A DNA stretch of 64,000 bases from Serripes groenlandicus (taxonomy: Eukaryota; Mollusca; Bivalvia; Cardiida; Cardiidae): assembly GCA_031761405.1 (NCBI GenBank), contig JASEVX010000003.1, positions 146,831,527 through 146,895,526 on the forward strand, given 5' to 3'. The position numbers and the translations under genes are program-made. The notes below the pieces were generated by a model. The model saw nothing but the letters and a program-made list of their open reading frames with translations, ran no database searches and was not told the origin of the DNA. This document shows positions 1 to 11,172 of this stretch, one piece after another. Numbering within the stretch: the first letter of the stretch is position 1; the number at the start of each line of letters is the position of its first letter.

Positions 1-1197
1 AACAACATACATACCTATCAAAATGTATCATCAATATGTTCGTATTAATTCATCTTAACATATGTTACCTCAATCTATAAATTTAAAACAAATCAAGATT
101 AATAAACAACCCAGTTACGCTAGTAATGGTCAAACGAGGGGTGTTCAAAAAGTTCGGAAAAGTGCTCCCTTTTCTTTATCTGTCGTAGCACTTCCGTACA
201 AATGCGCTATTATGTAGATCACGATATTCCCTGTTCGATAGGTTATTTACAGATCTGTTTTCTTCGTTGAGAATGAGAACGTTTTTCTATAGCAACGTCA
301 TCAACCTTATCCCGGCCCAATCTTCAGTATTTCTTTTTGTACATGTTTTCGAAACAATACGCCCATTATCTATTATTTTAAAGGTAAGATTACTAAACGA
401 CAGGTAATTATTCCCGCCATCTTCTGACATGATGTTGATGAATTAATTTTGATTTCTGTCGTCAGAAACTTAAACATCCGGTATTTTTTTCTGATAGCAG
501 GTGAAGAATAGAAACCTCCTTTTTAGGTTGACAAATAGAAAAGCCATGAACATATTTGAAAAAGAAAATACACATCATGTAACAAGGAACTTTCTGTAAT
601 ATATTGGAAACGACATTTACAAATTAAGAAGCATAAGGTTAAGGAATATGAATACTTAAAGAAAACTGGTAAACCATTTTCATATCGGTTTGGATAACTT
701 TAAGATTTGATATTAAATATAAAACACATTTCCAAGAGATTTACAAATATAGAAAAAGCAGCTTCAACTTGTAGTGTTGAGTCTCAAGATCATATATAAA
801 TGAGGATTCTTATTATCATTTTTAATTTATGAGTAAACAAGTAAGAAAGTGCCCTTTACATCATGATACAGTGAACCATGAATGTAAACATTTTAAAACA
901 AGTTGACGATCTTAACAAAAACTGTGCAATGGATACTAACCGATTCATTTATTTCAACATTGTTTGATGAAGATACAGTTGTACTTTCACCTTTAACACA
1001 ATTCAGAGACAGCGGATACTTTTGAGAACCCACACGAACCCATTTATTCACGGTGTGTAGGGGATGTCATTTCAACTCCCACAGAAGCAGCCTATTTTGC
1101 TTCATTTAAACATGATAATTAATGGAAGAAGAAAATACAAAAATCGTTGATAGCCTTTCGTGTTCTTAGGACATGATCGTTACACCAGAGGAAAGTT

Positions 1198-1427
1198 TTA
1201 ACCCTTTCCCTCATATAGACGCTTTATGACGCCTCTGCAGCAGACAGCTTTTTGAAAACATAGTGACAAAAGAAGAAATTGCACAAAACGTGCAATTTCT
1301 CCTTTTGCCACAATGTTTTCTACTTTTTGTCATAGGTTATCCATTCAATTATGGAGATTTTCTATGTTTTGACAAAATACGTTCAAAGTCGTCTGCTGCA
1401 GAATTGTCGTATGAGGGAAAGGGTTAA
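1198..1427. mobile_element. TTAA/CCCTTTCCC snapback MITE (family A)
   Basis: TTAA at both ends, then CCCTTTCCC and its complement GGGAAAGGG. The element is a foldback almost along its whole length: 'TCTGCAGCAGAC' on the left mirrors 'GTCTGCTGCAGA' on the right. A central short hairpin (GAAATTGCAC / GTGCAATTTC) sits in the middle. Non-coding and non-autonomous. Best-preserved member of the family in this window. Confidence 0.88.
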
Positions 1428-1793
1428 TTTTGTTTGGTAATGTGGAGAAGAACATAATAATCATATTGGTTATCTACAGTGTTCTATCTGTAATCCCCAT
1501 GATTATCAGCAGTGTAAAGTGTAAAAATACATGTAAATAAAAAATTAAACATTTACCTTTTACTCACAGAAGTGTTAACATGGATAAATACAACAGTTTA
1601 GTGGACAGAACTAAGGAGGACTTTAAATTACTATAATTATGATATGAGGTTAAACTCGTATCCAAGTTGGCCAAAATAAATTCAGTCCAGCTGAAAGTGG
1701 ATTCTTATACACAGGACAAAGTGATCATGTTCAATGTTTTAGTTTTTAGGAAATGTACCTTTCTAAGAGCACTCAATCATGACCAGCGCCAGC

Positions 1794-1868
1794 GGGGATT
1801 GAACCAGGGAAGCTGGTTCAAAATCTTCATCGCTAACTATTGGGTCAGGACGGATTCCTACTAAGCCA
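1794..1868 (-). mobile_element. tRNA-derived SINE head
   Basis: Read on the minus strand, TGGCTTAGTAGG at 1857-1868 matches the Pol III A-box consensus, and GGTTCAATCCCC at 1794-1805 is a B box, at tRNA-like spacing. No cloverleaf was established, so this is a SINE head or tRNA relic, not a tRNA gene. In the duplicate copy near 47.7 kb the A box is deleted while the B-box region remains. Confidence 0.55.
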
Positions 1869-2044
1869 TATGACCCGCATCAGATAGTTTTAACTCATGC
1901 ATAATGTGAAGACTCGGGTCAGACTGTGCATCTGCACAGTGCTAACAGCGTCTTCACTTATAATATATACTTTTCTGACAAAAAACAACAAACAATATTG
2001 CCCCACTAGTTGCACGCCTTTGTAACTATGTATTTTCACGGCAA

Positions 2045-2208
2045 AGTGTGGCACAAGGAGAAATTGCTGATAATCCTTGTGCCTTATTTTTTTAAACTAT
2101 TATATTGAAAAATTAAACATTCAATTTTTAGAGATTTTCCCATCGCTTCCCTAGATTTTTTTGATGTCGTCTGATGTAAATGTGATATTGTATGTGTGAA
2201 AGGGTTAA
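2045..2208. mobile_element. degenerate family A MITE relic
   Basis: The right end 'GTGTGAAAGGGTTAA', the body word 'GTCGTCTGATG' and a hairpin 'GGCACAAGGA ... TCCTTGTGCC' identify a decayed relative of the TTAA snapback family. The left terminus is not recognisable. Confidence 0.5.
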
Positions 2209-2436
2209 GTGGTGACAATTGTCAGGTGCGGCTCAAATGTTGCTACTTCTGATGATAAAGCTTTGTTACCTTTTATTAAATCAGCTGACGTTTTACCCCC
2301 GGAGTCAGGTTGTTGACGGCATCGCCCACTAACAGTACTTTGATTCCTTCTTGTATACGTCAAGGAATCTTGACAAATGTGTTAATCTTCATTTTTCAAG
2401 TAATTTGTTTATGGATTTTGTAAGAAAAACATAAAT

Positions 2437-2580
2437 AGAACCAAACTTAGAATAGGATTAAGTAGACATTTAAATTTTGAAATGAAACATCGTGTGTGTT
2501 CCTATTGTTTGCTCTGTAAAGCTTGTGTGATAGTTGAAAATGAATACCATGTCTTACTTCAGTGTGATATGTTTGAAAAC
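2437..2580 (+). pseudogene. LINE reverse transcriptase C-terminal remnant
   Basis: A 48-codon open frame on the plus strand has the look of the extreme C-terminus of an invertebrate LINE polyprotein: a basic stretch with LRIGLSRH, then Cys pairs (CSYC, followed by further Cys) and 'VENEYHVLLQC', resembling the final cysteine-rich segment of such proteins. No upstream RT domain is attached, so it is a 3' fragment. The matching stretch in the duplicate (about 48300-48430) has an internal deletion. Family identity is inferred from motif style only. Confidence 0.5.
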
Positions 2581-3357
2581 ATTATAGTTATGAGAAAAAC
2601 CTCTAACTTTATCTCTGTTTTAATGATTGACACTTACAGATAATGCTATTTGAAACAAAAGTCATTGGCTTACATAACCGTTGATTGTAGCTTGAACAAA
2701 AGTCATTCATAATAGCTTTTTCCCCAAATACACACTTCTCTGTATTTTGTGCCGGTGGCCTTTATTTACAAAGAATTATTATGATTAGTACTACTTGTAT
2801 AATTATTGACGTCAGTATGGGATAGGTTTTAATTTTGTACCATGGGGTGACGTAATCGAAAAGGGAGAAACCTATGTTATTATTGTTAAAAAAAAAACTC
2901 TATTGTTTGTTTGAAAAAAAACCTTTATGAATCAATAAATTGTATAAAATGATTTAAGACACAAAACGATACAAATTAGGCATGTCTTCTACCGTTATTA
3001 CAAAATTTTAGACACATCTAATGGGTATGTAATAACTTTCCCCTAACTTCCTAGGCTACGCTTGTTTTATAGTTTGGTTTACGACATGATTCATCAAAGC
3101 TCAGAAAAAGGTTTCTGGCGATGTTTTTGCCTATTTACAATATTGAGATTTTTAAATAAATGGGTAATCTTTCAAAAATCAAGGATGATTCATTTTAATT
3201 ACTACATATTACAGTATAATTCTAGAAACTGTAAAAACAACGTTAACCCAACTTTGCAATAGGCATGGCCGTAACGTGACCCATTCTATTTGTAAATGCA
3301 GCATGTCATCGCTTGGCGATTTTGGTCATTCTTATTGAATAGACGACAAGGTGTCAT

Positions 3358-4124
3358 CGGTTCCCATAGAGTAATTAAGTTGTCACTGCTTCCTTCCGTT
3401 ATGAATACTTCGCTGTTTTTACGATTTCATCCGATTTCTAAAATTCATTGGATTCGTACCCGGTTGTTCATGTTGAACGATTCGTACCAACTTGTTTTCG
3501 CTCTTTGCTCTTTGGGAACTGACTTGACCATTTTCTTTTGTTTTTTTTCAATTTTCTACTGGCATGTTCAAAACGATTAAAGTGACATTACTAACAAACA
3601 AAACAGACTTAATAATTCTTGCTATATGTTGACTATTCATGGGAACTTTCATAATGCTCAATATTGATCATAAATATCTTCTTTTTGTTTTTTTAATTAC
3701 TTCGTATGTCCCGTTTTTGCAATCATACTTCTGCTAAACTGGAAGGAGAATATACCCCCCCCCCCCCCCCCCCCCCCCCCAACACTCTTCTTCCAATGTC
3801 ACACTTAACTTATTACTAGAGGCAATAAACCTTAATCTATGTTAATATTTAAGCACGTATGTTTGTTTTTTATCTAATGGATCTAGTTAGAGGATTTAAA
3901 AAAGTTTATTGGTAAAAAAACCACTTGAGAAACTTCAGCTTGTATGACACATTATAGTTGCAGTGAATGTTAAGCAAACCGTAAACCAAATGGTTTCAGG
4001 ACTAAACTTGTACTTTCACGACTAAACTTCACATGCTGAATATCACATATATCGTAGCATATAAAACGTTTAATCCCTACGTCAATATTGATCCTTTCTG
4101 CTCTTGGTAACCTTTTTATATAGG
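3358..4124. other. unique-looking AT-rich DNA with poly-C run
   Basis: No gene or repeat family recognised. A C homopolymer of about 26 bases lies at 3755-3780. The only open frames are short and have no recognisable motif. Confidence 0.6.
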
Positions 4125-4445
4125 CTATGGTTGCCAGGTGAGCAATATAGGCACATCTTGGCCTTCTTGTTTAAAATAACGGGACATTTGGCAGCGAAAA
4201 TGAAAATCGGCCAAACAGTTCTGGAGGAGATGAATTTCAAAGTTGTTCTTTCGGGGGTTGCCATAAAATTTGTGTATGGATCCAAAAACTTTGAAGAAAT
4301 TTAGGAGAGGATATTGAGAGGAAGGTTCCTTTGAAGTTTCATCCCAATTGGCTAAGTGGTTACGGATGAGAATTAGTTTGAAGCAAAAAGTTGACGCACG
4401 GACGCACGACAGACAATTCGCCATGACATAAGCTCGGCTTCCAGC
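4125..4445 (+). repeat. bivalve-type interspersed repeat
   Basis: The segment opens with 'CAGGTGAGCAATATAGG' and ends with 'GTTGACGCACGGACGCACGA' followed by 'CATGACATAAGCTCGG'. Ends of this kind (GTGAGC head, GACGCACGGACG tail, AAGCTC end) recur in the 8.1-9.6 kb element of this window. The open frames across it show no conserved domain and I treat them as chance. Confidence 0.5.
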
Positions 4446-6710
4446 TAAATATTGCTTAACTAACATACCGGCACACTCCGTATGATAATCCATGCTTATT
4501 GATTAAGCATTATAATCGTATGTGTACGTCAATTTTCTAGGAAAACAGCACATTATCTGATACGACGTTATCATGACGTCACCATGCTGAATTTCAAACA
4601 GTTGCTGTTATTCTTAACGACGATATGCACTAAATTAGTACATCACCACAACTTGTGTAAAACAGAAAATGGCGACGTCAGACGAAGAACAGCTATACAA
4701 TTATATGTACAATAAAAAATTACGCATATCAAAAAACTTTGCCAGATGAAATAGGCAGAACGATACAAGAATATTTCAAGAGCACATGCGTTTAAACTTT
4801 AAATGGCACCGTACATTTGGTGACGGTTGTAAGGAGAATTTCGGCGGCCGTTGTACAAGGAAGGCAGAACAGTGAGAAATATAGCGTTACACCAGGACTG
4901 CTAGGAGAACCCTTCTCGACATCGATGTGTTAGCTTTCTATCGATTTATTCATTAACCGCGTTTACCGGATCTGGCGCCGCTCGATTTTGCGAACTTACC
5001 GAAGTTGAAGGCATATTAATCAGGAACATAATTCAGAGACATAATTAAGATCAGCCATGCGATACAACGATTCAATCGCACATTATACAGTGACTGGTTC
5101 ATGAACGTTTACCAGAAGTGGGCAAAATACAACCATGAAATGTATTGTACGTTAAGGTGAGAAAAATAGAATCGGATGATAATAAATATCAAATATTTTG
5201 TTTTCTCATTTCGTGACTATTTGCACAAGAATGTATGTGGAAACTAAACAAGACACAAGTATATGTAGTTTTCACACCCTCTTAGTTTCAGAACCTCCGA
5301 CGGTCGGTTGTCGTGTGGCGTGATTGATAGCTATCGTCTAAGGGTTTTAACAGATGGATGGCGTCTGAAAATGGAACTTTTTATAAGTCAAATTAGCTTT
5401 CGGATAAGTCGATGACATACCCATGTATGACAAAGTGTGACTTTGCAAAGAAGTCATTGTCTACTCATGTAAAACATACTCTCATGCTTGTTTTCGTTGA
5501 GTACTACTATTTAGTGTTGCTACCATACACCTACAAATTGTATATTATGTGCGATATCTGATTTCGACATGATATTCTCATAGTTAATTTTATTCAGAGT
5601 ATAATTATTATAATTTTAGTAACTTATTCCATGTGAATATCATGGTGACTTATTGGGGCAACGGGTCGGTCGTGGTAGCATTGTATAAACCGTGTTATCC
5701 ATGTATGTAAATTCACACAAATCAAGTTAATAAATATTTTATCTTTTCTTACCACATATCATTACGACGATTCAACAAGACACATATTCTTTAGAAGGAA
5801 GTTTCAAATAGTGTACACTTACTGTCGTCACGAAGGATATTAGCCTATACACGCGACATATGTTTTCCTTTGTGGTTAAGCTCATCTATTATTTGTATTT
5901 AATGGATTTTCGAGTATCTCTTAGATAGTTTTGTACATAGTCCAAACTCTTCAACTTGCATTTTTTGAACCTACATAAAATAAATATAAAAATAGTCGGA
6001 TTCAATTTCGAAGCAATTTAAGCGGACTATTACGGTCGAACAGATTGTAACGGGTGTTGACCGTACAGTCGCCAAATAACCAATGCGCACTTTAAGATAG
6101 TTCACCAATTCTTATTGAAATGCTCAAAATAAGCAAATGCCATGTGTGAATAATTTCGTATAACAGTTACTGTTTAAATTATACCGCTGGAAACACACAT
6201 ATGTATTGGTTTGATTGTGTAAATAGGTTCGCAGGTTAATGTTTGGGGTTTTCTTGTGACCCGAATTTCAGTACTACTCTGTACTTTGATAAATACATGC
6301 TTAAGAAATGAGTTCACCAGGTTAGGAATAAATGACGTTTTTTAAACCTACCTAATATTTCGATTGATAAGAAAACGGTATGTCTATTGAAATATAAATG
6401 CTTTTCAAAGAAAAATACATATATGTAAATATCTATCTGTATTCTGTCGGTTTATTATGCTAAATGTAGGGTATGAAAGGATGAGTTTATGATCTATTTA
6501 CAAAAGAACGTAAACAAATATTAATAAGCATACTTTGGTCATAAACAAAAATGATTTTAAAGTAATTGACTAGTCGATGATAATGTTTATGTCTTGTGTT
6601 TTGCATGATCATAAAATGTTTGGAATTCGTATTACTATCGTCTATTATTACGAACAGAAAATAATAAAGTAAATACTTTCAGAAATATTTATAATAAATT
6701 GATAATGGAC
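4446..6710. other. unassigned AT-rich DNA
   Basis: About 2.3 kb with no recognised repeat family or long frame. The only coding-like piece is the short candidate at 4669-4794, listed separately. The GC-richer patch at 4830-5000 shows no convincing open frame. Confidence 0.5.
4669..4794 (+). other. possible broken coding start (unknown)
   Basis: An ATG in good context (aaaATGG) opens a 26-codon frame, MATSDEEQLYNYMYNKK onward, which stops at 4749. A frame shifted by one base near an A run (about 4730) continues with KTLPDEIGRTIQEYFKS to a stop near 4794. Both pieces have protein-like composition (acidic start, then a basic and amphipathic stretch). It could be the start of a frameshifted transposon ORF or a first exon. 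I do not recognise the family, and chance is possible. Confidence 0.25.
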
Positions 6711-6916
6711 TTAACTCTTTCAGCGCCAAAGGCAATATTGAGCTTTTTGCAAACAATGCAGATTCATGTGAGTTAGCTCATAACAAGCTGTCTCACCTGA
6801 AATCAGCATTGTTTGCCTTGTAGTTATCCAAAATAATCCAAAACTCTTATAACATGTGAAATAGAATTTGAACATGAAAGAGTTTACTTTAAACAATTCG
6901 GCGCTGAAAGAGTTAA
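6711..6916. mobile_element. TTAA/CTCTTTCAGCGC foldback MITE (family B)
   Basis: TTAA flanks both ends. The terminal inverted repeats are CTCTTTCAGCGCC and GGCGCTGAAAGAG. Inner inverted segments pair as well: 'GCAAACAATGCAGATT' on the left against 'AATCAGCATTGTTTGC' on the right. Non-coding. A second copy lies at 58738-58942. Confidence 0.85.
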
Positions 6917-6944
6917 TAAAAGGATCAAGATGACACTTAATTGA

Positions 6945-8076
6945 TCATCTGCATGATGGTATAGAAGCAAATGTAAAACTGATAATATCGGGCGGGATAT
7001 TTTTCATTTCAGCCCTTTTCTGATGCCACCTGACTACCTTTTGCAACCAGTCAACATGGCTGAAACAAATGCTTAACCCTTCCCCTAATACAGTCGGTAT
7101 TTTACGCCTCTGCAGCAGACGAAGTAGGACAAGTTTGCCACTAAAGGGAAAATTGCTCAATTTATCCTTTTGCCATGTCTGATCAATAATAATAATGATC
7201 ATTTATAGATAATTAATCTCCTTGCCAAGTTGTTTTCAAAGTCGTCTGCAGCGAATGTGTTGTATGTGGGTAAGGGTTAATCATCTTGATATCAGACACG
7301 CACATTCATACTGTAACTGAAATACATGTACCTTAAAGGAGAAGGACATTTGTCATAAGGCATTGAGTCTTCGAATATTTGGAAAAGGAATTTTCAAAGG
7401 AACATTCTTGTGAAGCTTGGTTGATATCGATAAAAGTGAATTAGGTAGAGATGTCGTTTGAAGCTTAAAGTTTATTTTACCCCTTTTCTGACTTTGTTTT
7501 TCAGCAAATCAATGCGGCTTTAATGATTTATTTAAACAATTCCGCTAAATTATCAAAACATTGAGACAAGAACTTTCAGAAGAAAGGAATTATAAAGTTT
7601 TGTAATATTGCCCCTTTTCTAATCCCGCCTGGTCGCAATGTTTTTCAACAAATCAATATGGTTTCAACAGTTTTTGTAACGGGTCACCTATGAGACACTT
7701 CTAAAACATATCTTGGAATTTAACAAGCGGATTAAGAGGAAAATATTTTTAAACGTTTAGGCATTTGAAAGAGGACCACCAAAGAAGTATTCCTGTGACG
7801 TTTGGTTGTAATTGGTTAGTTGGATGAGGAGAAGATGACATTTGAAGTTCTTTTGACCTATTTTCTGATGCCGCCAGATTGTCATGTCTTTCGGCCAATC
7901 AATGCGGCTTCTACCATCACTGCAATGGCTTTCAACATATCAATATGGCTTGAACATTTGAGTGGATTAGGAGTAAATGTCATTTGAAGCTTAAAGTTCA
8001 TCTTATCTCATATCTGATGCTGAAAATTTGCCAAGTCTTTCAGACAATCAATATCGCTTTTACCAATTGTGAACAG
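6945..8076 (+). repeat. degenerate tandem repeat with 'CCCCTTTTCTGATGCCGCC' phrase
   Basis: The phrase recurs in variants near 7012, 7475, 7605 and 7858, each followed by a 'CAATCAATGCGGCTT'-like phrase and preceded by 'GAAGCTTAAAGTT'-like text. Spacing is irregular, about 130-250 bp. A family A MITE is inserted at 7073-7280. Non-coding. Confidence 0.6.
7073..7280. mobile_element. TTAA snapback MITE (family A)
   Basis: TTAACCCTTCCCC at the left and GGGTAAGGGTTAA at the right, with the family's paired 'CTCTGCAGCAGACG' and 'GTCGTCTGCAG' segments. It interrupts the tandem repeat array around it, so it is younger than that array. Confidence 0.82.
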
Positions 8077-8146
8077 CCTTGGTGGTGTAGTGGTAGAGCG
8101 TCCGTCTCGCGGGTTCGTCCCCGGTCGTGTCATACTAAAGACGTTA
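8077..8146 (+). mobile_element. tRNA-derived SINE head
   Basis: A-box-like TGGTGTAGTGG (about 8083-8093) and B-box-like GGTTCGTCCCC (8112-8122) at short tRNA spacing, followed by 'GGTCGTGTCATACTAAAGAC'. The same tail phrase ends the SINE fragment at 63966-64000. The body is shortened, so it is not a functional tRNA gene. Confidence 0.7.
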
Positions 8147-9600
8147 ACAAGAGGGCCATGATGGCCCTATATCGCTCACCTGAATTATGCAATGTGATTT
8201 CTAATGCAAAACACTTAAAGACAATTATTCTGACAAAGATTCAAAATGTTACCGATTTTCCTTCATTTTGCCTAGAGACCTATTTGTTTTACCATGTTCG
8301 AACATGGCCAAGTTATCATTAAGGCAAACATTCTGACAAAATCTGAAGCAAAATATGCGGCTTCTTCAGTATTAACAAGATTTTCCTTCAATTTAATTTT
8401 AAACATATTTAATTCTCATATATCTTTGCATATTAGGTAACATCAAAAAATATACAATGGAGAAATGGATTGGACTGAAAGTGTATTGAAGGTCCTCTCC
8501 AATAAAGATTGATTTACAGGAAGCACGGTGAATATTTAACATGTGCAGAAAATATCAGCTTACTTTAGCTTTGTAATTTATAATACAAGAAACAGATACA
8601 TAAAAGAGAGTGGAGAGAGAGAGATAGCAAGGAGGGAGAAAGAGGAAGAAAGTGATAGATGTAAAGAGAGCAGAAATAGACAAAGGAGGGTGGTGCGCGT
8701 ATGGGAGGCTAGTTAATGTATATATGTCGATTATCCATACCAAATAAAATATAACATAAAAAGATACTTAAAAATGCTGTAAAAATACAGCATCCAGATT
8801 GTTAACAAGATTTCCCTTCAATTTGGCCTAGTGACCCGGCATGACCCATATTCGAACTTGGCCTCATTAAAATAAACATTCTGACAAAGTTTCAATATTT
8901 TCAAGTTAAAAATGCAGACTCCAGAGTGTTATCTTCAATTTCACCTAGTGACCGTAATGACCCATGTTCAAACTTGACCTAGATATCATTAAGACAAACA
9001 TTCTGACAACATTTCAAACTGCTGAAGCAAATATTGCGGCCTCTAGAGTGTTAACAAAATGTTCCATCAATTTGACCTAGTGACCTACCTCTTGACCCAA
9101 CATGACCCATATTCGAACTTGACCTACATATCATCAAGAAAAACATTCTGATAACGTTTCAGCATGCTCAAATTAAAAATGCAGCCACCAGTGTTTACAA
9201 GATTTCCCTTCAATTTGACCTAGTGACCTATGTGTTGACCTCATATGGCCAAGTTTCGAACTAGTCCAATATTTAATGGAGATGAATGTTCTGATAAATG
9301 TTAATGAAAATCAGATGCAAAATGTAGCCTGTAGAGTGTTAACAAGGCAATTGTTGACGACGCACGCCGGACGGACGCCGGACAAAATGTGACCACAATA
9401 GCTCACCTTGAGCACTTCATGCCAAGTTTCGAACTAGTCCAATATTTAAGGGAGATGAATGTTCTGATAAATGTTAATGAAAATCAGATGCAAAATGTAG
9501 CCTGTAGAGTGTTAACAAGGCAATTGTTGACGACGCACGCCGGACGGACGCCGGACAAAATGTGACCACAATAGCTCAACTTGAGCAATTCATGCAAATG
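8147..9600 (+). repeat. bivalve-type tandem-repeat element ('GACCTAGTGACC')
   Basis: The element begins 'GAGGGCCATGATGGCCCTA', then 'CGCTCACCTG', and ends 'CACAATAGCTCA'. Inside, units of about 140 bp recur: 'CTTCAATTTGACCTAGTGACC', 'CCCATATTCGAACTTGACC', 'ACAAACATTCTGAC', 'AAAATGCAG', 'GTGTTAACAAGATTT'. Related arrays lie at 38605-39190, 55661-56080 (reverse) and 59580-60420. A purine-rich GA microsatellite occupies about 8605-8690. Non-coding. Confidence 0.75.
9251..9596 (+). repeat. recent 173-bp tandem duplication
   Basis: The segment starting AAGTTTCGAACTAGTCC at 9251 repeats at 9424 with only a few differences (for example TAATGG versus TAAGGG). Both copies end in 'ACGCACGCCGGACGGACGCC' plus the TAGCTCA end word. 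This duplicates the 3' terminus of the larger element. Confidence 0.85.
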
Positions 9601-9826
9601 TGAGCTACAAATGGTATCAATGGCTGCTCTCCTTGGCGCTTAGGGTTGCGGGGTAAGCACATAATGATCGACTAATGTCAGGTTAAATGGACCAGTATTA
9701 CTTGTAAAGTATTCAGGAAACATGGGTATAGCTGAAACAAGAGACCATAGTGGTCATGGATTGCTCACCTGATCAGGTTAAGATAACCACATAGTCAATG
9801 ACAATAACCTAGGTTGTTTGCGTGAA

Positions 9827-10160
9827 CAGAACAGAACAGACCAGATTTGAATTACACGTAAACTTTACAGTTTGTTGTGTTACAATAAACATATTTCATA
9901 AGCATATCTACATTTATAATGTAATTCGGATGCATCGTGGACACTAGCCCCTCTGGACATTATCTACTTCGTAAAAAACTGCATAGGCTGATATTAGCCC
10001 CTTCACATGCGGAGATTGTTCCCTTTTTAAGCGAACATTAGCCCCTTCATAGGATTACTGAAAGCTGACATTATCCACTTCGTAGACGGACAATATCTCC
10101 CTCAACAGGCATTAGCCCCTTCGAACATCTATGTTATCTGCATTGGAGTAATCCTTTCCA
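9827..10160. repeat. degenerate 'CATTAGCCCCTTC' repeats
   Basis: From about 9940 to 10130 the words 'CACTAGCCCCTC', 'GATATTAGCCCCTTC', 'ACATTAGCCCCTTC' and 'GGCATTAGCCCCTTC' recur, with 'CATTATCTACTTCGTA' and 'CATTATCCACTTCGTAGAC' interspersed. The same vocabulary forms the foldback at 10923-11172. A 'CAGAACAGAACAGACCAG' run lies at about 9827-9845. Confidence 0.6.
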
Positions 10161-10922
10161 ACATACTAGACGACATTGACTACATGAAGGCATTTGTCTG
10201 GAAAGTTACTAACATGAGTACTGAAAACATTGTGACAAAAAAAGAAATTGTTTTGAGCTTTTTATTGAGTGCACAGAACATTATCGAATGGAAATGAAAA
10301 AACATGAGAGAGAACGACAATTAAATTTTAAAAATATACTTTTTCTCGTCTTTGGGTACGTTCCTATCTCTGGCTCACATTTGATTTGAATGTGTAAGCA
10401 TGGCCTGCATAACACAGTTTCCTACTTTTTATAGTGCTTGCTATGTACTCAATAGTTGCAATTAAAGTACTAGATGGCGTGATGATGAGTATATCGAGTC
10501 TATTTAGCGAGCAGATTGCAGGGCATATGATACATGGCCATGTTATTATATGATTGTTCATATACAGTTTGCATTTTTTATTATTATCGGATAATCATAC
10601 ATGTAGGGAAACTGTTAAACACGCTTTAATATTACGGCCAATTAGATTCTGATCTTGACGATGCTTCCTTTATAATGTATAAAACAGACCAGAACAGAAC
10701 ATACATTTTATTCACCCAGATATTTACATACAACAAGGATTTTTAACAAATATAAATTACATAAGAACAGTTATGACAGAATAATATTGCTACTTTTCAA
10801 ACAGTTCAATAACGTCGGTACAAGAAAGGGGCAATGGTTTGCTTTGTATTTTGTAGTTTTGGTAAGAGCTTCATCTTCATATGATTAAGGAAACGCACAA
10901 TTCATATAGGTGACCAAGCTCG
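10161..10922. other. unassigned DNA with a retroposon-tail-like patch
   Basis: Mostly AT-rich and unrecognised. 'CAGACCAGAACAGAACATAC' at about 10684 followed by 'TTTTATTCACCCAG' resembles a reversed retroposon 3' end and echoes the CAGAACAGAAC run near 9827. Confidence 0.4.
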
Positions 10923-11172
10923 CTGATGATGGGGCTAATATCCGCCTATGAGGGGTTAATGTCCGCCATGCACATATTCACGAAGAGGCTAATGTCCGCA
11001 TATGCAGTTTTTAACGCAGCAGATATATATATATATATATATTTAGATATCTGAATGGGTAGCCATTATCTACTTCGGATATTATCTACTGCGTTAAAAA
11101 CTGCATATGCGGACATTAGCCTGAATGGCGGACATTAATCCCTCATTGGCGGATATTAGCCCCATCATCAGT
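10923..11172. repeat. large foldback, arms ~85-100 bp, (TA)n loop
   Basis: The left arm (10923-11024) reads GCTGATGATGGGGCTAATAT, then CCGCCTATGAGGGGTTAATG, and the right arm (11088-11172) is its imperfect reverse complement. A (TA)n tract at about 11021-11041 lies in the loop. The left arm carries an extra ~14 bases. Only the right arm is present in the duplicate at 50047-50155. Confidence 0.85.

Larger units (their letters stand above)
1..3357 (+). repeat. segmental duplication, copy A, block 1
   Basis: This whole stretch aligns in order and orientation with 45833-49284. Shared landmarks include the TTAA MITE (1198-1427 with 47056-47281), the LINE tail relic and the end word 'GAATAGACGACA'. 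The copies differ by many single-base indels, some substitutions and several 10-70 base indels. Homology ends near 3357, where the sequence switches to unrelated DNA. It starts at base 1, so the duplication may extend beyond the window. Confidence 0.93.

Noticed and set aside
3296..3580. 94-codon plus-strand ORF
   Set aside because: It spans the end of the segmental duplication and shows no domain. The duplicate lacks the frame.
4125..4493. 122-codon minus-strand ORF
   Set aside because: It lies within an interspersed repeat with a typical GACGCACGGACG tail; no motif, and an overlapping opposite-strand frame is equally open.
7984..8322. 112-codon plus-strand ORF
   Set aside because: It runs through a SINE head (A and B boxes) and a repeat element start, so it is not a gene.
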